Shown: piece by piece, positions 1-7,408 of the stretch
How positions within the stretch are numbered: the first letter of the stretch is position 1
How the letters are laid out: each line of letters opens with the position of its first letter
From: an uncultured Lachnospiraceae bacterium
GTDB lineage: Bacteria > Bacillota > Clostridia > Lachnospirales > Lachnospiraceae
Direction of reading: 5' to 3'
Length of the DNA: 64,000 nucleotides
Assembly: GCA_947172645.1 (NCBI GenBank)
Contig: CAMWBY010000009.1
Span: 62,001-126,000 of the forward strand
The notes under the pieces: generated by a model
What the model was told of the DNA's origin: nothing
The model's database searches: none
What the model saw: the letters and a program-made list of their open reading frames with translations, nothing else
Program-made: the position numbers and the translations under genes

Positions 1-1087
1 TTATGGGGAAGGAGTCGGAGAAGATAAACGGGAGGCAGTAAGGTGGTATCAAAAAGCGGCGGAGCAAGGCAATGCAGTTGCGCAGAGTAATCTGGGCGAT
101 TGTTATGATAATGGGATTGGAGTCAGAAAGGACAAACAGGAAGCAATAAGGTGGTATCGAAAAGCGGCGGAGCAAGGAGATGCGTGGTCGCAGAATAACC
201 TTGGCTGTTACTATTATAATGGGGATGGAGTTGGAAAGAATAAACAGGAAGCAATAAGGTGGTATCGAAAAGCGGCCGAACAAGGAGATGCGCGGGCGCA
301 GAGTAACCTTGGCAGTTGCTATTATGACGGGGATGGAGTCGAACAAGATTATGAAGAAGCATTCAAGTGGTTTCAAAAAGCAGCGGAACAGGGGGATATG
401 ACCGCTCAACGTAAGATGGGGGATTGTTACAGAGACGGCAGAGGAGTCAAACAAAATATGCAGGAGACTGTCAAGTGGTATCGAAAAGCTGCGGAACAAG
501 GCGATGTGTGGTCGCAGAATACTCTGGGCGAGTGGTATGATTATGGGGATGTAGTCGCAGAAAATAAGCAGGAGGCAGTCAAGTGGTATCGAATGGCAGC
601 GGAACAAGGTGATGCGCGGTCACAGAATGGTTTGGGAGTTTGTTATATGAATGGGGAGGGGGTAATGCAAGATTATGCAGAGGCATACAGGTGGTTTAGA
701 AAAGCAGCGCAGCAGGGGAATGGGACTGCCCAACGAAATATGGGGGATTGTTACAGAGACGGCAAAGGAATTACACAAAATATTGAGGAAGCCGTAAAGT
801 GGTATCAAAAAGCTGCGGAGCAAGGTAATGCGTGGGCACAGTATAATCTTGGCGTTTGTTATTATAAGGGAAAGGGAGTTGAAAAGAACAAACAGGAAGC
901 GGTAAAATGGTATCAAAAAGCTGCGGAACAGGGTAATGCGCAGGCGCAGAGGAAACTTGGCGATTGCTATATGAATGGGGATGGAATTGAAGCAGATTAT
1001 ATAGAAGCATTCTCTTGGTATGATAGTGCCGCGGAACAAGGTGATGTGAAGGCGCAGAAGAAGTTGGGTGTACTTTGGGGAAGATGA
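1..1087 (+). CDS. Sel1-repeat (SLR/TPR-like) protein, 5' end outside window
   Basis: The reading frame is open from base 2 to the TGA at 1085-1087, so the window shows only the last 361 residues and the true start lies to the left. An internal ATG at 398 is not the start, because the same repeat continues upstream without a break. The protein is about ten tandem 36-residue Sel1-like repeats (108 bases each) with the pattern A..LG.CY..G.GV..D..EA..WY.KAAEQG. Sel1 repeats form alpha-solenoids that act as protein-protein scaffolds; no catalytic domain or membrane segment is seen in the visible part. The partner and role are unknown. Repeats are very similar at DNA level, which makes copy-number change by recombination likely. 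Confidence 0.9.
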   Translation, partial: YGEGVGEDKREAVRWYQKAAEQGNAVAQSNLGDCYDNGIGVRKDKQEAIRWYRKAAEQGDAWSQNNLGCYYYNGDGVGKNKQEAIRWYRKAAEQGDARAQSNLGSCYYDGDGVEQDYEEAFKWFQKAAEQGDMTAQRKMGDCYRDGRGVKQNMQETVKWYRKAAEQGDVWSQNTLGEWYDYGDVVAENKQEAVKWYRMAAEQGDARSQNGLGVCYMNGEGVMQDYAEAYRWFRKAAQQGNGTAQRNMGDCYRDGKGITQNIEEAVKWYQKAAEQGNAWAQYNLGVCYYKGKGVEKNKQEAVKWYQKAAEQGNAQAQRKLGDCYMNGDGIEADYIEAFSWYDSAAEQGDVKAQKKLGVLWGR

Positions 1088-1143
1088 TGAAGGAACTCGG
1101 ACGAAGATAAACTCATTTTAAGCAGGCAGGAGAAGAGCATACA

Positions 1144-1470
1144 ATGATAAAAAAGAAACCCAAGAAACTGAAAAAAATACCCGCTGATTTGGTGTCATAC
1201 ATCCAGATTGAGACAGAAGCAATCAAAGATTTCAACGATAAACAGATGATATCCAGTTACTGCCTTAGTAAGCTGGAAATGGTCAACTGGTATCTTGATT
1301 TACTGGAGGTTGGTTCCGAAAAGTACATTGTTCCCCAGGGCAGGGCATATCTGGAAACAGTCAGGGACCAGCTTATGGAGTGCCATAGACAGATTATGAG
1401 CGTAAAGATTAAGAATCCCAATGACCGCCCTATTCTTGATATTAAATATCCGAAAGGATATGAAGGGTAG
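1144..1470 (+). CDS. Hypothetical protein, 108 aa
   Basis: A short basic, soluble protein starting at ATG 1144 behind an AGGAGA-like site about 10 bases upstream. The N-terminus is Lys-rich (MIKKKPKKLKK), followed by a predicted all-helical middle part and a C-terminal tail with a PILDIKYPKGYEG ending. It has no cysteine cluster, signal peptide or membrane segment. It sits 57 bases behind the Sel1-repeat gene on the same strand, so the two may be co-transcribed. I do not recognise the family and propose no function. Its codon use resembles the neighbouring genes and the start is well placed, so I consider it a real gene. Confidence 0.6.
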   Translation: MIKKKPKKLKKIPADLVSYIQIETEAIKDFNDKQMISSYCLSKLEMVNWYLDLLEVGSEKYIVPQGRAYLETVRDQLMECHRQIMSVKIKNPNDRPILDIKYPKGYEG

Positions 1471-1557
1471 AATTATTTTATCATAAAAAGCCGGATTGGG
1501 TAGTAGCGTTCACCGCTGTGGCTATGGTGGCATGCCCTGTCGTCAAGGTACCTATCG

Positions 1558-1761
1558 ATGCGGATGACGATTGAGGATTTTGTCCACATTTCATGTGAGC
1601 GAAGGTGCTTCCCAAAATGGGGAGCGCTATTTTCTTATGTCGTGGAAAAGTATTTCGGAGTGAAAAGCAAATGGGAAATAGCTTCTAGCCTCAATATATT
1701 TGAAAGCAAACACTATTACAGTCAAAAACAATCAAAAGAATATAACAGGAGGATGCAGTGA
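1558..1761 (+). CDS. Small hypothetical protein, 67 aa
   Basis: A small reading frame starting at ATG 1558 or at ATG 1564. Its stop codon overlaps the GTG start of the next small gene (GTGA, 1758-1761), a pattern typical of translationally coupled genes and the best reason to think it is translated. The protein is soluble, with two Cys residues near the N-terminus and a Lys/Tyr-rich C-terminus. The start has no strong ribosome binding site, and the 87 bases before it look like decayed coding sequence, so it may be the 3' remnant of a longer gene. Family not recognised. Confidence 0.4.
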   Translation: MRMTIEDFVHISCERRCFPKWGALFSYVVEKYFGVKSKWEIASSLNIFESKHYYSQKQSKEYNRRMQ

Positions 1762-1916
1762 AAAAAGAGAAACTAAGAAGAAAACCATGTGCCAAATGCC
1801 CTTATACACTGGGACTGGTAAAAACGGTGGCCAATCCCTGCCCGGCGTGTAAGCACAACGGCTACAGCTCTTATGAATGGTTCCTGAAAATGCAGAGCCA
1901 GGGGAAAGAGACGTAG
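1758..1916 (+). CDS. Small four-cysteine (zinc-ribbon-like) protein, 52 aa
   Basis: Translated from GTG 1758 with an AGGAGG site five bases upstream (1748-1753), overlapping the previous stop by four bases. The protein is basic at the start (KKEKLRRK) and then carries CAKC (residues 11-14) and CPAC (28-31), two CxxC pairs 13 residues apart, which is the layout of a small zinc ribbon. The tail is HNGYSSYEWFLKMQSQGKET. Such mini-ribbons bind nucleic acid or protein, but the partner here is unknown. It lies about 100 bases upstream of the RtcB ligase gene on the same strand, so a functional link is possible but unproven. Confidence 0.6.
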   Translation: MKKEKLRRKPCAKCPYTLGLVKTVANPCPACKHNGYSSYEWFLKMQSQGKET

Positions 1917-2012
1917 TGATGCAATGGAGTGGGCATATTGTCCGAATATATTCTATTCAGCAGTTCGTGAAATTGCCAAAAGATTTAGGAGTGTTAAAGG
2001 AGAATAATCTTT

Positions 2013-3245
2013 ATGTTTGAGATTAGGAACGGGGATACCGGACATCCCATAAAAGTGTGGCTGAAAAGTAAAGACTGCCTTGAAGATACATGTCTGGAAC
2101 AGGCATACCATTTGTCGCAGCTTCCGTTTGTATATAAGTGGGTATGCCTTATGCCAGATACCCACACAGGGAAGGGGATGCCCATAGGCGGTGTTTTCGC
2201 GGCGAAAGATACGGTTGTCCCTAATGCGGTAGGGGTGGATATTGGCTGCGGGATGGTCTATACAGCTACGAATGTAAAAGTGGCTGATGTGAAAGAAGTG
2301 CAGACCGGGAACGGAACCATGTTCCAGTCGCTGGTCGGGAGCCTGATGCGGGAGATTCCTGTCGGAAGGGCGAAGCACAGAACGCCGCAGTTTTGCAGAA
2401 CGCTTGATACGGCAAAAGAAAACCGGGAGCTGTATGAAAAAAATCCGGAACTGGAAGGGCTTTTTGAAGACGGCTATTTACAGATAGGAACCTTAGGCGG
2501 CGGGAACCATTTTATAGAGCTGCAGGAAGATGAAGCGGGATATCTTTGTATTATGATTCATTCCGGAAGCAGGCATCTGGGGGCGGGCATTTGCGAATAT
2601 TTTAATGCCGTAGCAAGGGAAAACGCCAAAAAGTGGGGGAGCGTGGTGCCTGAAGAATATAGGCTGGATTATCTTCCCACGGACACGGACGAAGGACGAC
2701 AGTACCTGAATTGGATGCAGCTTGCCATGGACTATGCCTATGAAAACAGGGCCAGAATGCTCGAAGCGGCAAAGGAGACTGTAAAGGCTGCAATTGAAAA
2801 GTTCACGGATTACAGGGTGGAGTATGCGGATGATATCAACTGCCATCATAACTATGCTTCGCTTGAAAACCATTATGGCGAGGAAGTGTGGGTGCACAGG
2901 AAAGGAGCTACCAGAGTCAGGGCCGGAGAAAAGGCGGTCATTCCCGGAGCAATGGGTTCTTACAGCTATGTGGTTGTGGGAAAGGGGAATCCGGAATCCT
3001 TTGACACATCTTCCCACGGCGCCGGAAGAAGCTATTCCAGGACAGAGTCTAAGGAGCGGTTTACTGTGGAACAGGTTATAGTGGATATGAAACAGCAGGG
3101 AATCGTTCTCGGAAAGCAGAAAAAGAATGACGTGGCGGAAGAGTGCAGATTTGCTTATAAGGATATCGATGAGGTGATGGAGCAGCAGGCAGATATGGTG
3201 GAGCCTGTCAGAAAACTGCGTACGGTCGGGGTCATTAAAGGATAA
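2013..3245 (+). CDS. rtcB: RNA-splicing ligase RtcB (first paralogue), 410 aa
   Basis: RtcB joins RNA 2',3'-cyclic phosphate or 3'-phosphate ends to 5'-OH ends using GTP and Mn2+, through a guanylylated histidine. All family motifs are visible: MPDTHTGKG (47-55), GVDIGCGM with the metal-binding Cys79 (74-81), GGGNHF (162-167), HSGSRHLG (183-190), CHHNYA (277-282), HRKGAT (295-300) and SHGAGR (334-339). His335 corresponds to the guanylylated His337 of E. coli RtcB. At 410 residues it matches full-length bacterial RtcB. ATG 2013 follows an AAAGGAG site. No RtcA cyclase or archease gene is nearby. The second RtcB and PrfH follow on the same strand, so this gene belongs to an RNA-repair and ribosome-rescue group. 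Confidence 0.95.
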   Translation: MFEIRNGDTGHPIKVWLKSKDCLEDTCLEQAYHLSQLPFVYKWVCLMPDTHTGKGMPIGGVFAAKDTVVPNAVGVDIGCGMVYTATNVKVADVKEVQTGNGTMFQSLVGSLMREIPVGRAKHRTPQFCRTLDTAKENRELYEKNPELEGLFEDGYLQIGTLGGGNHFIELQEDEAGYLCIMIHSGSRHLGAGICEYFNAVARENAKKWGSVVPEEYRLDYLPTDTDEGRQYLNWMQLAMDYAYENRARMLEAAKETVKAAIEKFTDYRVEYADDINCHHNYASLENHYGEEVWVHRKGATRVRAGEKAVIPGAMGSYSYVVVGKGNPESFDTSSHGAGRSYSRTESKERFTVEQVIVDMKQQGIVLGKQKKNDVAEECRFAYKDIDEVMEQQADMVEPVRKLRTVGVIKG

Positions 3246-3358
3246 GAACATAAGCACCCGCGTCTACAGATGAGAAAGGGCAGATAGATTATGGCTGGAA
3301 CAGTTACCGGACTAAGAAATGGAAAAATCAGTAGAAAGGAAAGGGGTGGGTAAGCTGT

Positions 3359-3546
3359 ATGGTTAAGTTACCAATATCAGATCATGTGGCGGATTATTAT
3401 AAAGAACAGGGTATCACGTTTACTTTTCGCCAGCAGGCGCATTTCTGTTGGTTTTATCAGGAATATGAAGCTGGGGGCAGAACAGGCAAGGAATGTGCTT
3501 GGGATTAAAGAACAGGATAGAGAGATTTTGCAGAAAAGGTTATAAA
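3359..3546 (+). pseudogene. Decayed small hypothetical gene
   Basis: ATG 3359 opens a 49-codon frame (MVKLPISDHVADYYKEQG, then TFRQQAHFCWFY) that stops at 3508. A second frame then continues coherently to a TAA at 3544-3546 (AEQARNVLGIKEQDREILQKRL). The N-terminal part reads like a small Clostridia family of unknown function that I remember only vaguely. The switch of frame near 3475-3490 together with the short length suggests a frameshifted, shortened relic. The strong hairpin at 3571-3606 directly behind it fits an old transcription end. Confidence 0.4.
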
Positions 3547-3570
3547 ATATTAGATATGGTTAGTTAGTTG

Positions 3571-3606
3571 GCAAGGAGTATTCTGAGGGAATGGAATACT
3601 CTTTGC
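3571..3606 (+). terminator. Hairpin, probable terminator
   Basis: A 13-base stem with one G-T type mismatch (GCAAGGAGTATTC ... GAATACTCTTTGC) around a 10-base loop. The downstream tract is only moderately T-rich (ttagtcttg), so termination strength is uncertain. Confidence 0.5.
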
Positions 3607-3787
3607 TTAGTCTTGCATGTTACCTATGATAACGTTGGTTATGTAAGGAGAATATATAAAAAATCAACAACAAGCACAGTATATAAAAATCAGTGAATGA
3701 AAGACTTGATTATTTCAGTTACTTGTGTTAGCATGTAACCGTTGAACGAATAAACCATTTGATTCAGAAGGAAAAGGAGGGCTTACC

Positions 3788-3868
3788 ATGCAGAAAAATA
3801 CAACAATCCAGAACAGAATAATGAAACTGACAATCAAAGGTATGTCACTCCTTACGCTTTACAGGTAG
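3788..3868 (+). CDS. Possible 26-codon leader peptide upstream of the second rtcB
   Basis: ATG 3788 is preceded by an exceptionally strong site (AAGGAAAAGGAGGG, eight to ten bases upstream) and encodes MQKNTTIQNRIMKLTIKGMS followed by LLTLYR and a TAG stop. Roughly 90 bases after the stop comes a terminator-like hairpin, and then the second rtcB. A strong ribosome binding site on such a short frame suggests either a regulatory leader peptide or the stump of a lost gene. No function is claimed. Confidence 0.35.
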   Translation: MQKNTTIQNRIMKLTIKGMSLLTLYR

Positions 3869-3959
3869 TTTTGTTTTAGTGTGCCAATGGAAAGTTTCGA
3901 TAAAAGTTTTAGAAATTATCTATGGGCTATCGACTGTATAGATAGTGGAGGTATGACAC

Positions 3960-3982
3960 AGCACCTTTGGGGTGCTTTTTTT
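3960..3982 (+). terminator. Terminator-like hairpin in the rtcB2 leader
   Basis: Stem AGCACC/GGTGCT with a five-base loop, followed directly by seven T residues. It lies 37 bases upstream of the start of the second rtcB and downstream of the 26-codon frame, so it could end transcription from upstream or act as an attenuator for rtcB2-prfH. Confidence 0.6.
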
Positions 3983-4018
3983 GCGCCCATTTTTACAGGA
4001 AAAAGGAAAAGCAGAATT

Positions 4019-5128
4019 ATGAAAACAGTAAAAGGCATTTACGCCAAGGCGCAGATTTTTACAGATGATGTGGAGGACTATGCTCTGGCACAGGTAAAAA
4101 TGATATGCGACAACGAAACCGCAGAGGGCAGCACAATCTGTATGATGCCGGATATTCACCCGGGAAAGATAGCACCGATTGGGCTTTCCATGACGGCCAC
4201 GGATAAGGTGATGCCGCAGCTTTTAGGTGTTGATATCGGGTGTGGCATGACCTGTGTAAAACTGAATAAGAGTAATGTGGAGTTCCAGAAGTTAGACAGG
4301 GTGATTGGGGAGAATGTACCGTCTGGCTTTACCATTCGCAAGGCCACTCACTACATGGCGCAGGAGTTTTCCTATGAAGGACTCCACTGCATCCGCCATA
4401 TCAACAGGCAGAAAGCGGACAGGAGCCTTGGCACGCTTGGCGGCGGCAACCATTTCATCGAACTGGATAAGAGTGATGACGGCAGCCTGTATCTTGTGGT
4501 GCATACCGGGAGCAGGCATTTAGGGGAGGAAGTGGCGGAATACTACACGAAACTTGCCAATACCAGCCTGAAAGAGCAGGGAAAGGAAGTTCCCTATTAC
4601 ATGAGCTATCTGGAAGGCGAAAATAAGACCGCTTATCTTAAGGATGTGCAGATTATCCAGCGTTATGCAGAGTGGAACAGGCAGATTATTGTTAGGGAAA
4701 TTCTGAAAGGGATGAAGTGGAAAGCGGTAGAGCAGTTTTGTGTGCCGCATAACTATCTGGATGGTTCCTGTATCCTCCGCAAAGGCGCTATCTCCGCGAA
4801 AAAGGGAGAGCCGGTAGTCATTCCGGCAAATATGCGGGACGGGATTATCTTAGGAATGGGAAAAGGCAATACAGCGTGGAATTACTCTGCGCCGCATGGC
4901 TCCGGCAGAAAGTTGAAGCGGGACGATGTGAAGAACAAATATACGGTATCGGAGTTTAAAAAGGAGATGAAGGGTATTTACAGCAGCTGTGTCAGTGCAG
5001 ATACGCTAGATGAAGCGCCTTTTGCTTACCGCTCTATAACGGAGATTGCGGAGCAGATTAGAGATACTGTTGAGGTAACAGAGATATTGAAGCCTGTCTA
5101 TAATTTCAAGGCAGGGAGCAGGAAGTAA
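4019..5128 (+). CDS. rtcB2: RtcB-family RNA ligase, PrfH-associated paralogue (RtcB2-like), 369 aa
   Basis: A second, divergent RtcB. Motifs in order: MMPDIHPGK (42-50), GVDIGCGM (70-77), GGGNHFIELD (141-150), HTGSRHLGE (162-170), PHNYLDG (243-249), RKGA (254-257) and APHGSGRK (291-298). His293 is the expected guanylylation site and all metal ligands appear kept. ATG 4019 is chosen over the in-frame ATG at 3881, because the family begins close to this point and a terminator hairpin (3960-3982) lies in between. It is about 40 residues shorter than the first paralogue. In published RtcB2-PrfH work, this ligase type reseals 16S rRNA cut in the decoding centre while PrfH releases stalled chains. 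The prfH gene 128 bases downstream supports the same role here. Confidence 0.9.
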   Translation: MKTVKGIYAKAQIFTDDVEDYALAQVKMICDNETAEGSTICMMPDIHPGKIAPIGLSMTATDKVMPQLLGVDIGCGMTCVKLNKSNVEFQKLDRVIGENVPSGFTIRKATHYMAQEFSYEGLHCIRHINRQKADRSLGTLGGGNHFIELDKSDDGSLYLVVHTGSRHLGEEVAEYYTKLANTSLKEQGKEVPYYMSYLEGENKTAYLKDVQIIQRYAEWNRQIIVREILKGMKWKAVEQFCVPHNYLDGSCILRKGAISAKKGEPVVIPANMRDGIILGMGKGNTAWNYSAPHGSGRKLKRDDVKNKYTVSEFKKEMKGIYSSCVSADTLDEAPFAYRSITEIAEQIRDTVEVTEILKPVYNFKAGSRK

Positions 5129-5255
5129 AAGAGAAAAGATTAAAAATTAAAATTTTCAATCGCGAGATTTGTGTTTGCGCGTTGCTTGTCACAAACCCGA
5201 TTCATGCGCTGTCTCAACAAAGCTGAGACAAAAGCGGCGCGGAAAAGGAGTAAAT

Positions 5256-5852
5256 ATGATAGTACAGATTAGTGCAGGACAGGGGCCGTCCGAGTGCCAG
5301 CTTGCGGTGGCGAAGCTGTTTGATGCATTACAGAAAGAATACGGTGATTTGGTGGAGATTTCCAAAAACAGGGGATATGAAAAAGGCTGCTATGATTCTA
5401 TCCGGTTTCAGACCGAGCAGGACTTGAGCGGCCTTGAGGGGACGGTGTTGTGGATATGTAAAAGTCCCTTCCGCCCGAACCATAAGAGGAAGAACTGGTA
5501 TGTGGATGTGAGCATTATCCCGGAGCAGGGGGAGATTGCATCCGGGAAAGAATACCGTATCGAGAAGTTCCATTGCGGCGGAAAAGGAGGCCAGAACGTG
5601 AACAAAGTAGAGACCGGCGTGCGGATTATCCATATACCGACAGGGATTGCTGCGCAGTCCACCGAGGAACGGAGCCAATTTTTGAATAAGCAGCGCGCCA
5701 TGGAGAAGCTACGGGAGAAACTTGCGGATATGCAGAAAGAGAAGAAGGCAGAACAGACGAACGCCGCATGGCGGGAGCATACTCGCATTGTCAGGGGAAA
5801 CCCGGTGCGGACTTATGAAGGGGAGAGGTTTATTCTGAAAAAAGGGCAGTAG
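5256..5852 (+). CDS. prfH: Peptide chain release factor H homologue PrfH, 198 aa
   Basis: A codon-independent class I release factor relative. It carries the peptidyl-hydrolysis core GGKGGQNVNKVETGVRI, with the GGQ at residues 111-113, followed by a TGI..QSTEERSQ..NK..AM..L segment typical of the RF catalytic domain and a basic C-terminal tail. It lacks the stop-codon-recognition domain of RF1/RF2. In the RtcB2-PrfH pair PrfH recognises ribosomes with damaged 16S rRNA and frees the nascent chain so that the ligase can repair the break. ATG 5256 has AAAAGGAG seven bases upstream; the frame opens earlier (5169), but that extension has no site. A small hairpin (GTCTCA/TGAGAC, about 5211-5229) sits in the leader. 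Confidence 0.93.
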   Translation: MIVQISAGQGPSECQLAVAKLFDALQKEYGDLVEISKNRGYEKGCYDSIRFQTEQDLSGLEGTVLWICKSPFRPNHKRKNWYVDVSIIPEQGEIASGKEYRIEKFHCGGKGGQNVNKVETGVRIIHIPTGIAAQSTEERSQFLNKQRAMEKLREKLADMQKEKKAEQTNAAWREHTRIVRGNPVRTYEGERFILKKGQ

Positions 5853-6214
5853 TAATCCTGCGTTGTAAAGTGTATAAGACGTTTCCGCAACTTTTTGGTG
5901 AAAACTTAATACAGGACAGCAGTACGGGTGAGAACACACAGGGCTGCCTTACCATTGATGTCGCAGTGCTTTCTGAAAAAGGCAGGCTGCGTTTCGATTC
6001 TGATTTATGCTTTTCATGTTGGGATTTCAGTAACAGTTCAGAAAAATCAGATTGTGAGTCCTTGCACGATGGGATATAATAATAGTAACTTCATGATGAG
6101 ATGGCAAAAGAAAAGACAGTCAAGAAGGCGGTGATACTGTGAAAAATAAATTTTTCACAGGCAAATTTGTGCTTACGCCCAAATTCGCGGACTGAGCAAG
6201 AATGGAGTATTTAA
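5853..6214 (+). other. Intergenic stretch with hairpins, no convincing gene
   Basis: No convincing gene. Two short frames (5870-6079 and 5928-6134) lack ribosome binding sites and look accidental. A perfect 10-base stem-loop lies at 6137-6160 (CTGTGAAAAA/TTTTTCAGAC-type arms with a TAAA loop), followed at 6161-6190 by a second, imperfect inverted repeat (GCAAATTTG/CAAATTCGC). These may end prfH transcription or control the nuclease gene that starts at 6215. Confidence 0.5.
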
Positions 6215-7024
6215 ATGGCTGGAGAAGAAATACGGCAGGATACCAGAACCGTAGAGCAGATTGTTGACGGTATGAGTTTATTCGATGACGATTTGATGTC
6301 TATGGTGTTTGATGGCAACATAGAAGCAACGGAGCTTCTGTTAAAGATTATCTTAAAAAAGGACGATATTCAGGTTATAAGCGTTATAGGGCAGAGAGAA
6401 TTGCAAAGTCCTGTAGTTGGTGGGCGGGATATCCGCTTAGATATCCTGGCAAAGGACAGCACGGGAAAACACTATAATGTAGAGGTACAGCAAAAACCGG
6501 AAGGGGCGCACATTAGACGAGCCAGATTTCATAGCAGTATGATGGATTCCAGGATGTTGAAAGCGGGGCAGGAATTTTCGGAGTTACAGGATTCGTATAT
6601 GGTGTTTATTACCCGGACGGATATTTTTGGACACGGAATACCGATTTATACGATTAACCGTCATTTTGAGGAAACGGAAGAGTTGTTTGATGATGGTTCT
6701 CATATTGTGTATGTGAATGGAAACTATAAGGGAGACGATACGGTTGGAAGATTGATGCATGACTTTGGTTGTAAGGAAGCGGAGGATATGTATTATCCGG
6801 AGTTGGCTAAAGGGGTAAAACATTTTAAGGAAGAAGGAGGTCGGGAGAGGATGTGTGAAGCGGTTGAGAAGTATGGGGATAGAAGAGCAGAAAGTGCAAG
6901 GTTAAATAATCTGCTTGAAAATGTGAGAAATTTGATGGAATCTATGAAATGGTCTGCGGAACAGGCTATGACGGCTATGAAGGTATCTGATGCGGATAAG
7001 GAAATGCTTTTGAAGAAACTGTAG
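6215..7024 (+). CDS. Rpn/PD-(D/E)XK nuclease family transposase-like protein, 269 aa
   Basis: The protein belongs to the Rpn / PDDEXK_12 group ('recombination-promoting nuclease', formerly transposase_31). It opens with the F..D..M..VF..N...T..LL..IL motif (about residues 21-50) and has the nuclease core DIRLDILAKDS..(x)..YNVEVQQ near residues 70-95, giving Asp, Glu and Gln where catalytic residues are expected. The C-terminal third (about 200-269) is helical and charged. Related enzymes act as DNA endonucleases that raise RecA-independent recombination; many genomes carry several decayed copies. ATG 6215 has only a weak site. A fragment of a related tail occurs just downstream (7111-7236), so this locus has probably lost or rearranged copies. 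Confidence 0.85.
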   Translation: MAGEEIRQDTRTVEQIVDGMSLFDDDLMSMVFDGNIEATELLLKIILKKDDIQVISVIGQRELQSPVVGGRDIRLDILAKDSTGKHYNVEVQQKPEGAHIRRARFHSSMMDSRMLKAGQEFSELQDSYMVFITRTDIFGHGIPIYTINRHFEETEELFDDGSHIVYVNGNYKGDDTVGRLMHDFGCKEAEDMYYPELAKGVKHFKEEGGRERMCEAVEKYGDRRAESARLNNLLENVRNLMESMKWSAEQAMTAMKVSDADKEMLLKKL

Positions 7025-7110
7025 AGGAAGATGACAGTAGGTGCCAGACGCTAATGGAAATCATGGAACCGGTTATACAGTTACGGGATTAGGAGAATAT
7101 TAAAAAGGGG

Positions 7111-7236
7111 TTGAAAAAGGGAATTTGGTTGACCATAGATACTCTTCGGGAATTTGGATATGGAGATGCAGAAATAAAGGAGGCAAGCGTGAGAAAGTAC
7201 GATATTTCTGACGAGGAGGCGGAAGGATATCTGTAA
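7111..7236 (+). pseudogene. C-terminal fragment of a nuclease-associated protein
   Basis: From a TTG at 7111 to TAA 7234-7236 the frame reads KKGIWLTIDTLREFGYGD, then AEIKEASVRKYDISDEEAEGYL, 41 codons. The tail (LREFGY.D.EIKE....YDIS.EEAE.YL) is of the kind found at the C-terminus of Rpn-type nuclease proteins in Lachnospiraceae. It has no start signals of its own and lies just behind the intact nuclease gene, so it is most likely a remnant of a second copy. Confidence 0.45.
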
Positions 7237-7330
7237 AAATAAGATGTGCCGTAGGTGCCTGTTTTCGCGGGGCTTACGGCATATTTTATGCGCAGGCCCG
7301 CATATGGAAGTTTGCTGGTTCACAGCATGC

Positions 7331-7378
7331 AGGCCGCGCGACGAGTAGGGGAAGATAGCTCTTCCCTACTCGATTTTC
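7331..7378. repeat. Palindromic intergenic repeat, copy 1
   Basis: A 48-base element beginning AGGCCGCGCG, followed by a strong hairpin (CGAGTAGGGGAAG ... CTTCCCTACTCG with one bulged G and a short loop) and GATTTTCCG. A second copy with the same layout and only a few differences is at 63143-63190. Both copies are in intergenic DNA just upstream of genes for membrane sensors. Confidence 0.85.
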
Positions 7379-7408
7379 CGGTGGACGGCAGGGACAGGAG
7401 ACAGGACA

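Noticed and set aside
2-1087. Regular 108-base tandem repeat resembling a CRISPR array or satellite
   Set aside because: The repeat is in frame and encodes 36-residue Sel1 units; there are no unique spacers.
3610-3640. MerR-like dyad around GTTACCTATGATAACGTTGG
   Set aside because: The two halves are out of register by one base, so no real symmetry exists.
5870-6134. Two overlapping short frames between prfH and the nuclease gene
   Set aside because: No ribosome binding sites, no recognisable domain, and they overlap in different frames.
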